Shown piece by piece: positions 51,727 to 60,366 of a stretch of 64,000 nucleotides of DNA. Source of the DNA: Crossaster papposus (Eukaryota > Echinodermata > Asteroidea > Velatida > Solasteridae); contig JBAIAA010000024.1 of assembly GCA_037893245.1 (NCBI GenBank), positions 124,001 through 188,000 of the forward strand, in the 5' to 3' direction. A model generated the notes under the pieces. The model made no database searches, was not told the DNA's origin, and saw nothing but the letters and a program-made list of their open reading frames with translations. Position numbers and translations under genes: made by a program. How positions within the stretch are numbered: the first letter of the stretch is position 1; each line of letters starts with the position of its first letter.

Positions 51727-53914
51727 AGGAATAATTGTATGAGGAAAGTGTCAATTTCTCACAGATCATAGACGGGGATTATTTTAATCAGCAGGTCTTT
51801 TGTGTCAGTCCAATTTATCCGAGGAGTGGGGCTCCTTACTTTTAATATTGAAAAGGTTTTGTATATTTAATCGCTTACATTTTTTCTGTTTAACGCAAGT
51901 CTCCAGGATAAGATTTAAATCTTGGAGGTTACAGAAATGAAGGTCAAATTTGTATTTCATAACAGGCTGCGTATTAATGAACGTCAATCATTCAATCAAA
52001 TAAAAATTGTTATCATTGCGTAAATGTAAAAATGAATAAATTAAAGGAACTTCTCTATTTCATAATTTTGCATGTTCAGTGAATTCTTAGACCGAAGCTC
52101 AGTATGCCAAGCCTTGTTAGCCATTTGCTCAAACAAAATTAGCCCATCCCCTTGTATAGATGACATTATTCAAACATGCACATCCACACAATAGTATGTT
52201 TTCAGTAAACAGTACAAACCCAAAATGACCCAAATTTTACAAGCTGTTTGATTTATCGTATCCATACACCTCTTTTGTTCATATAGGCTGAGAAATTTGA
52301 TCATAATTATTTTTGTTTGAACGCACCTTTTGATGGCTTGTGGGCCGTGTCTTTGCATTTGTGACAAGGTGGGAGTGGGGCATTTAAAAAAATATATTTT
52401 GTTTAAAGGTAGGATACACCATGGGTAATTGCTTGAATTATCATGAATGGTTAGATTTGGGGGGTTGTGTTTTATAGTAAATATCGTTTAACTGACCTGT
52501 CTGAAGCTTTACAATCATGGATGCCGAGAAAAGCACGAAAAACAGCGTTTGTTTTCAACCGGCATTGGGCAGTTATTCTTATGTTATCTTTGTTTTTTCG
52601 CGATCGCGAATAATTACAGGATATCTAGCGCAATCATTTTGCTGGATGCCTAGAATCGATATTTACTTTCAAATGAGTAAGATATTTCTTAATAATTCGG
52701 TAGTAAATATTTTCGAAATCTGCAAATGGTGTATACTACCTTTAAGTGTCATTGACTAGTTTATGTATTTCAAGTTCTGAAAGAACAGAGAGATGGGTCC
52801 ATGCCAAAATGTGGCCACATTGAGCAAGTTTATGAAAGTTTGGGGAGTGGAGTGATTGTTTTCATATTGACAGTTTCTTTTCCAAAAGTTTTTATTGAAG
52901 GAGTTGTAATTTTAAATGAAAAGAATGTTGCAATGTTGAAAAGACATGAATCTGGGACTGAGATTTGTTAGGAAATACTTATAAATATTATGGACTCTCC
53001 ATAGATTTTTTACACAACTGCTGAAGTGACGTCAGTATACTACATTCTTTCAAGAACAATTATCTTCAAGAAACCAAGAAGATCTCTGAACATTTCTACA
53101 GGACAGTTAAAGTTTTAGATTCAGGCCTCGTCCCTCAAAAACAAAATTCTATCAGACTCCCAAAATTCTGAACCAAAATTTAATTTAATTGTAAGGTATT
53201 CTCTTGATATTCCAACCAATTGATATCCTTTTATGTCTAGAACTTCTCTTAAGATGAATACAAACGGTCCCTGTCCCCTTTATTCAGGTTTTTTTCCTTG
53301 TAATTTTGACAGACCATGATTCTCGATGCATGTACCATGTGTGGATGTTTATGCAACATGTCTCTTCTTTCAGATAATACGATATATTTAACAGACTGTG
53401 TGTTTTGCCCTGGCTTTATAGATCATTCTTGGACATATCAAATCACAGTCATAATTACATTGTCACGATCGTCCAATGTAAATTGATATACAGACGGAGT
53501 TTATCTGCCATCGATATCTTTGGTCGTTGAAAGTTCCTGAAAATGAAGAAAGAAATGAAAAACAAATTACATGTAATAGTTTCTCATTGGATCTATGATG
53601 TCGTCTGTTGAAGATTCATAAATTAATTTATCAATTCAAGTTTTAAAATCTGAAGAATGAGATTTACAGATTTAATTTAGATTGTTATTTCGTTTGTACA
53701 CTTTTACCAAGAAACTGTTTACATTTGAATTTTTTTAATTAAAGATGATCACTTTGATAGATTTAATGGATTGATATATTGAGTTGTTGATTTTTTTCTT
53801 TAATTTGCGATTAATTGATTAATTAATTAATTGATTAATTGATATTGGATTGTATTTATTTCTCCCATATACAGCAACAAAGAAAGCTAGACTTGTTGAC
53901 GATCTCCGCACCAG
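24652..53914 (+). CDS. AGBL4: Cytosolic carboxypeptidase 6 (AGBL4/CCP6), N-terminal 208 codons, six exons, 3' part outside window
   Basis: CCP6 is an M14D zinc carboxypeptidase that shortens polyglutamate side chains on tubulin and some other proteins, acting in the cytosol, axonemes and centrosomes. The coding join is 24652-24676, 27712-27834, 28409-28533, 28955-29049, 44865-45081 and 53875-53914 (625 nt). All junctions are GT-AG and keep frame. The product starts MADKPPDSG, then has an acidic linker and the conserved N-terminal beta-sandwich domain. Landmarks are GHLIFDACFE, NLGRVDY, RPDTCNPRFRVWFNFTVENV, NIVNFSKTKSLY, YYYRCPDHRKNYVMSF, YQFAYSYPYSYTR and QQRKLDLLTISAP. RPDTCNPRFRVWFNF separates CCP6 from CCP2/3 and CCP5. 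The HPGE zinc motif and the rest of the catalytic domain (the family is about 500 residues) were not found before 64000. Intron 4 is 15.8 kb, intron 5 is 8.8 kb and intron 6 exceeds 10 kb; AGBL4 introns are also very long in mammals. Confidence 0.94.
24871..24885. promoter_or_regulatory. RFX X-box-like palindrome near AGBL4 promoter
   Basis: GTTGCTATTGGCAAC has two RFX half-sites (GTTGCT and GGCAAC) with a 3-nt spacer, about 200 bp into intron 1. RFX factors drive ciliary genes in animals, and CCP6 acts on axonemal tubulin. The core also reads as an inverted CCAAT box (CCAATAG), so NF-Y is an alternative. Confidence 0.4.
24965..25211. mobile_element. Foldback MITE, copy C, in AGBL4 intron 1
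   Basis: Symmetric ends CTGGGGCCAATTTCACGGAG and CTCCGTGAAATTGGCCCCAG form a 20-bp perfect terminal inverted repeat within a 247-bp element. Its interior is the reverse complement of copy B. The matched C/G change in both arms (CACGGAG where the others have CATAGAG) suggests the arms are kept alike by conversion or by paired replication. Confidence 0.85.
26167..26408. mobile_element. TTAA-CCAGTTCG MITE (piggyBac-like ends), copy 1
   Basis: TTAACCAGTTCGCGCCGG at the left and CGGCTCGAACTGGTTAA at the right, with TTAA at both edges and CC at the element tips, as in piggyBac-type elements. The body is CpG-rich and carries an internal duplication (AGCAAGGCCGGAAATG occurs twice). No transposase is present. 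Shared blocks with copy 2 include GGACGTATATACACGCAAAG and CGCATAAACACGTCAC. Confidence 0.8.
27149..27163. repeat. G15 homopolymer in AGBL4 intron 1
   Basis: T8CA precedes the G run, and a GTGGGGGGG segment follows about 18 bp later. Confidence 0.9.
27712..27834 (+). CDS. AGBL4: AGBL4 exon 2
   Basis: Acceptor CTATTTACAG, donor G|GTAAGG. It encodes residues 9-49 and the first base of Gly50: an Asp/Ser-rich linker, then NLNKFVVVPPGYSG and RKGHLIFDACFEC, the first conserved block of CCP6. It lies just after a (TTTG)n repeat that borders the acceptor. It enters and leaves with one base of a split codon. Confidence 0.93.
27835..28408 (+). other. AGBL4 intron 2
   Basis: 574 bp, GT-AG, T-rich towards the acceptor. 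No repeat or gene was recognised; ORFs running through from exon 2 are read-through shadows. Confidence 0.85.
28409..28533 (+). CDS. AGBL4: AGBL4 exon 3
   Basis: Acceptor TTCCACAAG, donor CAG|GTAATG. It encodes residues 50-91: NLGRVDYITEYEYDLF and RPDTCNPRFRVWFNFTVENV, the most diagnostic block for CCP6 against other M14D members. It ends on a whole codon (Gln91), so the exon 3/4 junction is phase 0. Confidence 0.95.
28534..28954 (+). other. AGBL4 intron 3
   Basis: 421 bp, GT-AG (GTAATG donor, GTCTGCAG acceptor). Nothing else was recognised in it. Confidence 0.85.
28955..29049 (+). CDS. AGBL4: AGBL4 exon 4
   Basis: Acceptor GTCTGCAG, donor ATG|GTAAGA. It encodes RVIFNIVNFSKTKSLY, REGMSPLVKSSSRPK and two bases of Trp123. 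The block matches the CCP N-domain strand pair that precedes the YYYRCPDHRKNY block. The split TG|G codon is completed exactly by the first base of the exon 15.8 kb downstream. Confidence 0.95.
30126..30142. repeat. C17 homopolymer with (CA)n
   Basis: A C run followed by CTCCCACACACACACA. Confidence 0.9.
33012..33536 (+). CDS. LINE ORF2 C-terminal fragment (open, no reverse transcriptase core)
   Basis: The open frame ends at TGA 33536 and shows the family-typical NEYKYLGTVVDNQLNWN, YKKANQRLHFVRKLKSFNV, LKLFYQSTIQSLL, RKKLERIVKRADRI and KTNRFKNSFLPNAI. This segment normally follows the RT domain as the thumb and carboxyl region. The 35 codons upstream, from the first ATG at 32907, look unrelated flanking sequence, so no working start is implied. 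About 170 codons without a stop suggest a fairly young insertion. Confidence 0.82.
   Translation, partial: TVQSVQINDVPVEVVNEYKYLGTVVDNQLNWNSNTTTVYKKANQRLHFVRKLKSFNVNTRILKLFYQSTIQSLLTFCSIAWFNSLTVNNRKKLERIVKRADRIIGDGNESLQVLVQRSLMNKFNCVLSDGTHPLNPLIVTNKSGRIRQLSLKTNRFKNSFLPNAIYNFNCNFTR
33012..33845 (+). mobile_element. 5'-truncated non-LTR retrotransposon (LINE), 3' end with GAATT tail
   Basis: This is the 3' end of a LINE of the jockey/CR1/Rex1-like group. It holds the C-terminal part of the ORF2-type protein up to 33536, about 285 bp of 3' UTR, and a (GAATT)n tail at 33820-33845 after ATGAATAAAT. Reverse transcriptase catalytic motifs are absent because of 5' truncation. It lies in sense orientation inside AGBL4 intron 4. 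The left boundary is estimated from where similarity seems to begin. Confidence 0.85.
35222..35241. repeat. (GA)n microsatellite with G tail
   Basis: About eight GA units followed by a G7-9 run. Confidence 0.8.
35683..35730. repeat. (TTTATTAA)n AT repeat
   Basis: Several near-identical TTTATTTATTAA units; low-complexity AT DNA. Confidence 0.8.
38560..38706 (-). mobile_element. tRNA-derived SINE or tRNA pseudogene of a different family
   Basis: Reverse complement from 38706 reads GGCTGGATTGCTAGCTCAGT then TGATAAAGCACCGG, a good tRNA D-arm/A-box. It continues to GTTGCGGGTTTAACTCC, a decayed B box, and then an unrelated body (CAATTTCTTTGTCCAATC). The missing TTCGA core argues against a working tRNA. 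Confidence 0.65.
39081..39099. repeat. C19 homopolymer
   Basis: A C run in AGBL4 intron 4. Confidence 0.9.
40719..40736. repeat. G18 homopolymer
   Basis: Flanked by further G clusters (GGTGGGTT before, GGGGGTGGGGGG after); a strong G-quadruplex candidate on the AGBL4 sense strand. Confidence 0.9.
41848..41880. repeat. (CAAA)n microsatellite
   Basis: About five CAAA units, then AATAAT. Confidence 0.8.
43048..43069. repeat. G22 homopolymer
   Basis: A G run 1.8 kb before AGBL4 exon 5; the glycine-rich ORF over it is an artefact. Confidence 0.9.
44865..45081 (+). CDS. AGBL4: AGBL4 exon 5
   Basis: Acceptor TATTAAAG, donor GTG|GTAGGT. It encodes residues 123-195, including IPSKNVYYYRCPDHRKNYV, SFPFAFDREGDTYQFAYSYP and YSYTRMQTYL. 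The YPYSY(T)R segment is the M14D-specific motif at the end of the N-domain. It lies 15.8 kb from exon 4, yet the split Trp codon and frame agree, which supports one transcript. The antisense ORF covering the same bases is a shadow. Confidence 0.95.
45840..46070 (-). mobile_element. SINE of the same family, minus strand, 5'-truncated
   Basis: Reverse complement shows CCCGGGTTCGAATCCCGC (B box), CCAATATGTGGATTGGGTTT, CCCACCTCTAAATCTGTAAC and TTCTCTCACTTATTCATCCC, then GGGTGTTGAATGAAATAAAT at the tail. The A-box half of the head is missing. It begins about 760 bp after AGBL4 exon 5. Confidence 0.78.
46824..46874. repeat. Inverted repeat hairpin
   Basis: TGTCTATTCTA (46824-46834) pairs with TAGAATAGACA (46864-46874), and the nested GGTCGT/ACGACC arms pair inside. 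It may be the remnant of a small foldback element. Confidence 0.65.
48160..48202. repeat. Two neighbouring G runs (G12 and G17)
   Basis: G at 48160-48171 and 48186-48202, separated by AGAGTTGTATAAGA. Confidence 0.9.
49979..49994. repeat. C16 homopolymer
   Basis: A C run in AGBL4 intron 5. Confidence 0.9.
51491..51722. repeat. C33 and G36 tracts facing each other around a 163-bp interval
   Basis: A C33 run (51491-51523) and a G36 run (51687-51722) are complementary and could pair as a long stem. The interval itself has nested inverse repeats (ACAATACC/GGTATTGT and GTAGCATT/AATGCTAC). Poly-proline reading frames here are artefacts of the tracts. Confidence 0.85.
52403..52745. mobile_element. 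TTAAAGG-type MITE, copy 3 (inverted)
   Basis: Reverse orientation relative to the other two copies: the block containing TAGTAAATATCGTTTAACTG comes first and ATTTCTTAATAATTCGGTAG later. Ends are TTAAAGGTAGGATACACCAT and ATGGTGTATACTACCTTTAA. It lies in AGBL4 intron 5, 1.1 kb before exon 6. Confidence 0.85.
53811..53845. repeat. AATTGATTA-type simple repeat before AGBL4 exon 6
   Basis: Alternating ATTAATTA and ATTGATTA units, self-complementary, ending about 30 bp before the exon 6 acceptor. It could affect splicing if its length varies. Confidence 0.75.
53875..53914 (+). CDS. AGBL4: AGBL4 exon 6 (last exon in window)
   Basis: A 40-nt microexon-like segment with acceptor CCCATATACAG and donor CAG|GTAAGA. 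It encodes QQRKLDLLTISAP and one base of the next codon. This matches the vertebrate QQRQLDLLTITSP segment just before the catalytic domain, and the phase fits exon 5. The next exon should begin the REGAEQKVVFITG...HPGE region and was not found up to 64000. Confidence 0.92.
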
Positions 53915-54004
53915 GTAAGAGTAAGGCCGATGTCGTTATTTGCCGTCATTTTATCAAACATTTGCCGCAACAATTTTTAATATCAAAGCTCGAAGAGCAC
54001 ATAG

Positions 54005-54173
54005 AGCCTATTCATAGAGCTACTTAAGCACAAATCCTTGCTTAGTAAAACCAGCTTACCAGCCACAACTCCATGTGATGTACATGAAAATTTGGCTCCT
54101 AACCTGATTTTACTAAGCAAGGGTTTATGTGCTTAAGCAAATGTTTGTGCTTAAGCAGCTCTATGAAATTAGC
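54005..54173. mobile_element. Foldback MITE, copy D, in AGBL4 intron 6
   Basis: Degraded outer ends (GCCTATTCATAGAGCTACTT and AAGCAGCTCTATGAAATTAG). The characteristic TTAAGCACA/TGTGCTTAAGCA inner arms and GAAAATTTGGCTCCTAACCT are retained. It begins 90 bp after exon 6. Confidence 0.75.
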
Positions 54174-55196
54174 CTCCTTATACGTTGCTGTCATCAAGCG
54201 TCAAATGTTGCCAAGCACAGAAAAGTAATGATGTCAATTCTGACGCGGTAAGTTGTAGGTTCTGTCAAGAAACAGTGAGTGATAGAGTATAGAAAGGTTA
54301 AAAATAGACTTCTAAATGCTTTAATACTGACCATGTCTACCTCTTATCAGTGTGTCGGCTATGGTTCATGATGTAGTAAACCTAACACCATCCCACGCTC
54401 TGGGAAAAGTGTAAAAAGACAATTGTGTAGCGGGATTCAACGTAGAGAGCCTATGTGCACTGTGCGTGTGTACACAGTGACTGTGCTATAACACGTCTCT
54501 GTTGACTTATTACTCAAGTTCTGAGATATATTTTTGACATGAGTGTGTTCTGACCAATAATTGCAAGGAATTAGCCTTCCACTTTGCGACTGTATTTGAC
54601 AAGGATGAGGCGTGTCAGAGTGATTTAAACGTTCACTCATAAAGTTTCTTTGATAAGGAAATTTATCTTTTTAATATTTTAAGAAGGAACCAGTCACAAA
54701 CAATTATACTGCATGAAATTTAGAAAGCGTTTTTAAAAAGCGAACATGTCGGCCTACATCAAGCTTTAAAATATTTCTACTTTTTTCACTTTTTTTTTAC
54801 CTTTCTCCTACTTTTTCTATTTATTTTCTTGAAATTCGCTCATTTTTGTTGCGGAACGGGAGCTCGTAGAAAAGCAAACCGACATAAAGGTGCAGTTAAA
54901 TTAGAATGACAATTGGCATATTTGAGTTGGATTCTACTCGTCCATACCCAGTGGTACAACTCACTAAAATGTTTCATTTGATGAATCACTTTACAGTAAA
55001 AAAGAAGGTCTTGCGTAAACATCTTATGTCAATAATATTTGACAGAAAAGAAAGAATCCAATTGCTCTCATCTCAAGATGATTGATGCTATGTTTAGAAT
55101 TGTGATCTTCAAATTAGGTTTTTTTTTTTCTTCTTGGCAACCATAGACAAAGTGATAGAGATTTTAAATGCAATCTCCTCTCCTTTTGTCTTCATG

Positions 55197-55930
55197 CTAA
55201 TGGCCCAGTCACAATGTCGGCGATCTGTCGGGGATTAGTTTGGCCGGGGGTCGTCGTAGAAAATAAAGAATCCTTGAACAATCCTAGCAATAATCCTAAT
55301 AAAAGTGGAGCAGTCACATTGTCTGAGATTTGTTCAAGGATTTTGACCCGGTTTTGTCGAAAAATCGTGGGATTAGCCTCCGATCGCCTCCGATTGCATC
55401 GGATACGATATCTGCAGCAAGAGCGTCTCAAACTTTTAGCGATCCGATCGGAGGCGCCCTTATATACACGGCGATTTACTACGATTCCACCGTACGATTC
55501 GTCGGAGACGATCACAGAAAGCGTACGAATCGTCGCAGGGCGCCTCCGATTCAGTCGGAGGGCGCCGGAGACCACTCGCAGACATTGAATCTCAACCTGA
55601 ATTTCCAATCCCACACAGAATCTTGCGACTAGTCTCAGATTATTCGGAGGACGCCTCCGATTAATCGGAGGGCATCGTAGGTCATCGGAGATTGTGTCTG
55701 GGATGCCCAAAATGGGTGAAAAATCATGCGAGCAATCTTAAAATTTTAAGTTCAAAGTTGGGGACCGCGACGGGTGTGGCGATGCCTAAAAAATCTGCGA
55801 CAAGCCGCAGGCGTCCGGAGAGCGCCTCCGACGGGTGCAAAATCGTGAGATCTGTCTCAAGATTTTGTTCAAATTTCCCGGTTTTACCCATCGCCGACGC
55901 ATCGCAACTGATTTGTGACTGGCCCATTAG
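55197..55930. mobile_element. 734-bp CpG-rich element with GGCCCAGTCACA terminal inverted repeats
   Basis: The left end CTAATGGCCCAGTCACAA and right end TTGTGACTGGCCCATTAG are inverse complements with one mismatch. TA lies at each border as a possible target duplication. The interior is far richer in CpG than its flanks and repeats motifs such as CGCCTCCGAT and TCGGAGG in both orientations. A second GCAGTCACATTGTCTGAGAT block at about 55308 resembles the left end, suggesting a composite or internally duplicated element. ORFs of 172 and 124 codons on opposite strands look like by-products of stop-poor composition. No transposase was recognised. Confidence 0.75.
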
Positions 55931-57687
55931 TTAAAAGCAGAGTAGATAATTTGCCATTTGTGTATTTTTTTTTTTGAAGCAGCAAAATCTAAAGCCCGGG
56001 GTGCTTCTCAACAAACCTGATGAAGTTTTGCCTCTGTATATTCTAAAACAAAAACATGATGATCTTGATTTTTAAATTTGCTGAGTCCTATTTTGATTTG
56101 CATTCAAAATCAGCTTTTGGAACCTTTGTTTTCAATTCTTGCACGCACTAAACCGGCGAATGTAACCACACGGGCGTGTGCCATGTGTCAACTCCTACAC
56201 GCACCATTTACCGACTACAAACCAAATAGTAACGAAACTTTCCAAAAATGTGTCTCTCCGACACATCTTTTGAAACGACCCCTTATTGTTTTCTTCATCA
56301 AGGCAAAAGGAATAATTTTGCAGGTAGTTTGGTGTCGTTAATATTTTTAAATAATTTTTTTTTTTGGGGGGGGGGGACACAGCTTTATCCGTGAAATGTA
56401 CAGTTTTGTACAAAAATGTTTTTTGTTAACTCTACACTTTCCAGGTTTCTCACGTAGTTATATTGATATAAAGCCATCACTTAATAATAAACTGCCACCT
56501 TCAGATTGTCCCTAATCAAAACATTTCATAAATTTCATTACCATTCTCTCCTCAATCCTCTCCAAATCAATACCCCGGACCCCAGTGCCGCCTAGCCCAC
56601 ATAATGTACCGGAATTAAGCTGTCTCACTCAATCCTGTATGTATATACGGCATGTGTGTGTGGCACGGGAGCATTGGGGGGACTCATGCATGTCTAACAA
56701 GCCAGCCAGCGCCACCACCTGTGACAGCCAGTTTCTGCTTGATTGAACCAGTTCCACGCTTTTATTTTGAAGGTCAAGGTGTCTGTATGAATTAACTATC
56801 CAATCACGTAGGCGAGAGAAGGAGCCTGACTAATAGCAGCTGCTCCAATCACGAAGACTAATCTTGTTTTTGATTGGTCAGAGAAAGGTTGGGGAAGGGG
56901 GAGGGGGAATCGTCTCTTGTTTTATCTACGCCAGGACTTAATTTTCCCCACTTTTGTCTTGTGCTCGAGTGGGAATAAAAATTAGTGCTCGTGGTCATTA
57001 AAATGATTACTTTTGCACTTTATAGAGTGGATAAAGTTTAGTTTTATATTTAGACGAGCATTGGTTTTGAGATTAGTAATTGGCTAAATCATAATAGAAT
57101 AATGAGACAGGTTATTTTATAAATTATATCTTTATAATGGTATTACATGTAGGAAATCGGTAAACAGATTTTGTGCATACATATATTTATAAATGAGCAC
57201 ATGATTCGATTGAAGAGTGAACGAAAAGAATATTTGAAATGAATAACGTATAAAACTTTGATATTAACACAGATGTAACTCCCGATAAAACCCTTTTGAG
57301 TTATTTTCTCACAATGGAAATGTTTTTGCCGGTCTGAGTATCCAGCGATCAATTATTTTCTGACGATGGAGGGAAGTGAAAGAAAGAAAAGAGAAAATTG
57401 CCAATAAAACTTGCCAAACTCGGCTTGTTTACATTGGAAAGTTTGGCGCAAGTACTGCACATGTTCAGTGTCAAGGTTGCGGGGTGTTTATAAAGACTTG
57501 CCCTTGGCAGTTCTCATAAAAAAACGTCCCTACTTCAAGCTACCTGGTTTTATCCATCACCCAAGCGTATCGTCCAATTTCCCTGGCGCCACCAGTCTCC
57601 CGCGGCAGATCCATAAATAGATTTGAATTTGCTGCGCAAATCGCAGAAATCACTATAAACTCGCTGCGTATATAAACCCACTCATCA

Positions 57688-57710
57688 CCCCCCCCCCCCC
57701 CCCCCCCCCC
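57688..57710. repeat. C23 homopolymer
   Basis: A C run in AGBL4 intron 6, followed by TCCCCTC. Confidence 0.9.
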
Positions 57711-57839
57711 TCCCCTCAAACTCGCAGTTTAAAAGAAATATCTATATTTCTTTCTTCTTTCCCCCGTACCTTCTATTTTTGTTAGAGCTGTTTATGTAAA
57801 CTTGATTACAAGCCTATGGTAATTCTCTAGTAGAATTAC

Positions 57840-58600
57840 ACGTACTCCGCGGGGCTGAACACGCTCGGGGGCTAGAATGGGAACCAGCCGAGCGTGAGTA
57901 CAGACACTGCCGGCGCAACACCTTCCGTTCCTGCGACGATTCGTGGGGAAGAACGGCCGGCTGTGTCTATGTGAGCAGGCATGTTGGGTTGCGCGTAGTT
58001 GGGTGGTGGGCGCCGGCCCAGACTATGTCTGATTATATCAGCTACAAGTGAAACCATCCAGGTGAGAACATTAGGCCGACTCGTTCTTCACGCCTCGACG
58101 TCTACCCCTTCGCAAATCAGATCAATCAAAAGGGTACCCAGGCCTACCACAAGATGGTTTGTTGTTAGTACCAAGAAAAAAAGGGGGGAAAGTGGAGAAA
58201 GAGGGAGACAAAATGGGTGAATGAAAACAAGAGAAAAACTTAACAACCGTCTAACAAGCGACCGGCATGCAATAAGCTGCTTAACTCTTCCCCACTCATG
58301 CTCATGTGAATGCGAGCGAGGGGCCAGGTCGGCGCCGCCGTACGCCGCCTGGCATACATTCCGGGGCTTCGCACATTTTGATTTGCCGAGAGGGCTGGAA
58401 ATCAAATTTGGTAGTCCGGTCCGCGCTACAACAGTCTAATTCGTTTTTACCACTACCAAGCCTGACCTTGACTTCACAGCAGGTCTTTCCGACACACGCA
58501 CACACCTCCATCCTCACACATTGCCGTGCAAGCCTCATGTTTTCATTTCCCCGCCGCGCCGACAGTATTGTGCTAAGCCAGCCTTGCACAATACCATTGT
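57840..58600. other. CpG-rich patch in AGBL4 intron 6
   Basis: Raised CpG density (CACGCTCGG, GGCGCCGGCC, GGCGCCGCCGTACGCCGCC) and a 9-bp hairpin CACGCTCGG/CCGAGCGTG near 57868-57895. ORFs of 60-105 codons on both strands lack known motifs. It may be an internal promoter, enhancer or decayed element; nothing in it decides which. Confidence 0.3.
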
Positions 58601-59733
58601 AGTCTTCTTCGTTTCTTCGTCTTTTGAGGCTCGGACAAGATAAATCTTACAGATTATCACAGATATCCATCTTTTCTCGACGTACATATCTCTGGCTTTT
58701 CTTGTTAAAAGTAGAAAATGAAACTCTCCTGGGGAGCTCAGTCAAGGTTACTAGAAGCTCAGTGAGGCATCTTAGACTTATGGGGTAGAGAGGGGATTCC
58801 TTCAAATTGACAAGATAGTGCGAGAGTATTTTTTGTCTGCATTTAATTTCAAGAGGCATATTCAAGTACGAAAGATTACATTGTATGTGCATGCAATAAA
58901 GATATGCTAATTCTACAGACTGCAACAGACAACACTATCAATTCTGTTACATATTTTAAAAAAATATTTAAAAAATAATATGTTAATTTTTTTATAGTTT
59001 TAACTTATTTTAACTATAAATTTTAAAAGTACTAATTCACTATAATTAATTTGTTGTGGCTTTAACTAAATACAGTCAACTCTATTTACATTTACATTTA
59101 GCAATCTTTAGATTCATTCTTCAAAAAAATGTCCTGTCTCAGTAACTGGATTTTAAGTTTGAAATGTAGATCTAGACTTAGCATTGTCTTCCAATATTCT
59201 TCTTTCTGTTCAACACTATTCTGTTAAAACTTTCCCCTCTTTCCAGAAGTTGCCTCATTTTGATGACAATCATCAACTTGAAGGAAAGAAAAAAAAACAA
59301 AGAAAGAAAGTATGACTCACGTTTAGAATTCGTGACTCAATGTGCATTCAAAGTCAAGCACATTCCAGCAGTGGTTGAAGAAATGCGCGAGGGGTTTAGA
59401 AGACGGTGCACGCACGCACGCAACATCGGCAATGAGGAGAAGGGGTTGGGGAAAATATTCATGATTATCCATAGAAGGTAGGGGGGAGGGGGTGGGGATC
59501 GAAGGAGGAGGGGGAAGGGTGTCCCTATGCCTCAATTAAGCTGACTCATATTCCAAATTCAACTGCTGAAGTTCAGTTTTCCTTCCCTTGACTGAAATCA
59601 CAAATGAAATTTACAGCATCAGGGTTTCAAGTTTGAGTCATTTGCTGTTTTTAATGTCGAGTCGAGCAGATTAGTGAAAAAATGTGTTCAATCAATTGAT
59701 AAAAGCATGGAATTTGATATATGGAAAGATGTA

Positions 59734-59890
59734 TGTGACCCAGCACGAGTAAATGAGACACTTTGAGGCAAAAATAAAAATTGAGATTTTGATTTCATCA
59801 TTTAAAGCTTGTTTAGCTTTAAATGATGAAATCAAAATCTCAATTTTCATTTTTGCCTCAAAGTGTCTCATTTACTCGTGCTGGGTCACA
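59734..59890. mobile_element. 157-bp near-perfect foldback element
   Basis: Two 76-bp arms (59734-59809 and 59815-59890) are exact inverse complements except for one base, around a 5-nt loop TGTTT. The tips are TGTGACCCAGCACGAG and CTCGTGCTGGGTCACA. TA flanks both sides (59732-59733, 59891-59892) and would fit a mariner/Tc1-type target duplication. One mismatch in 76 pairs implies recent origin or arm conversion. A transcript could form a long hairpin. Confidence 0.88.
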
Positions 59891-60137
59891 TATAGGTAAA
59901 ATAACAAGCAATTTAAAAAAAATGTCAAAATGGCTGCCATTGTATGATATTTTACCCATATTTTTTGTTAAAGGTCAAAAATGTCATGCTTTTATCATCA
60001 AGTGAACAATTCTATCATATTCTGCATCAATCTACCTGACTAGTCTTGCAACATGTCACTTGGCAATCTTGAAAACTACTTTAGGATCCTACAATTCAAT
60101 TTCAATGGAATCGAGATAGACTTTATTTTTGTTCCTT

Positions 60138-60366
60138 TTAACCAGCCGGTTTTAACCAACCGGTTTTAACCAGGACGTATATACACGCAAAGTTTTCCCC
60201 AGATTATAAACGGGCGACGCATAAACACGTCACGAGCAAGGCCAGAAATGTGTGGGTGTGCTTCCCAGTACCATCGGCCTGAACCCACCTCGGATCGAGT
60301 TTCGTAAAAAATAATCCCTCGTCTCGGCTCGGTGATGTTAAAATAATCCCGGCGCGAACTGGTTAA
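60138..60366. mobile_element. TTAA-CCAG MITE (piggyBac-like ends), copy 2
   Basis: Related to 26167-26408 in the same orientation. The right end is GGCGCGAACTGGTTAA; the left end is rearranged into repeats of AACCGGTTTTAACC. It lacks the internal duplication of copy 1. Body match: GACGTATATACACGCAAAG, GCATAAACACGTCACGAGCA and CTCGGCTCGGTGA. Confidence 0.78.

Larger units (their letters stand above)
45082..53874 (+). other. AGBL4 intron 5 (8.8 kb)
   Basis: It contains a SINE fragment (45840-46070), an inverted-repeat hairpin (46824-46874), G runs near 48.16-48.20 kb, the C33/G36 pair (51491-51722), a TTAA-flanked element (52403-52745) and an AATTGATTA-type repeat just before exon 6. No nested gene was recognised. 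Confidence 0.8.

Noticed and set aside
51468-51769. Poly-proline ORFs on both strands
   Set aside because: Created by the C33 and G36 tracts.
55192-55710. 172-codon minus-strand ORF and 124-codon plus-strand ORF
   Set aside because: Both lie inside the CpG-rich inverted-repeat element and are arginine-rich by-products of its composition; no transposase motifs are visible.
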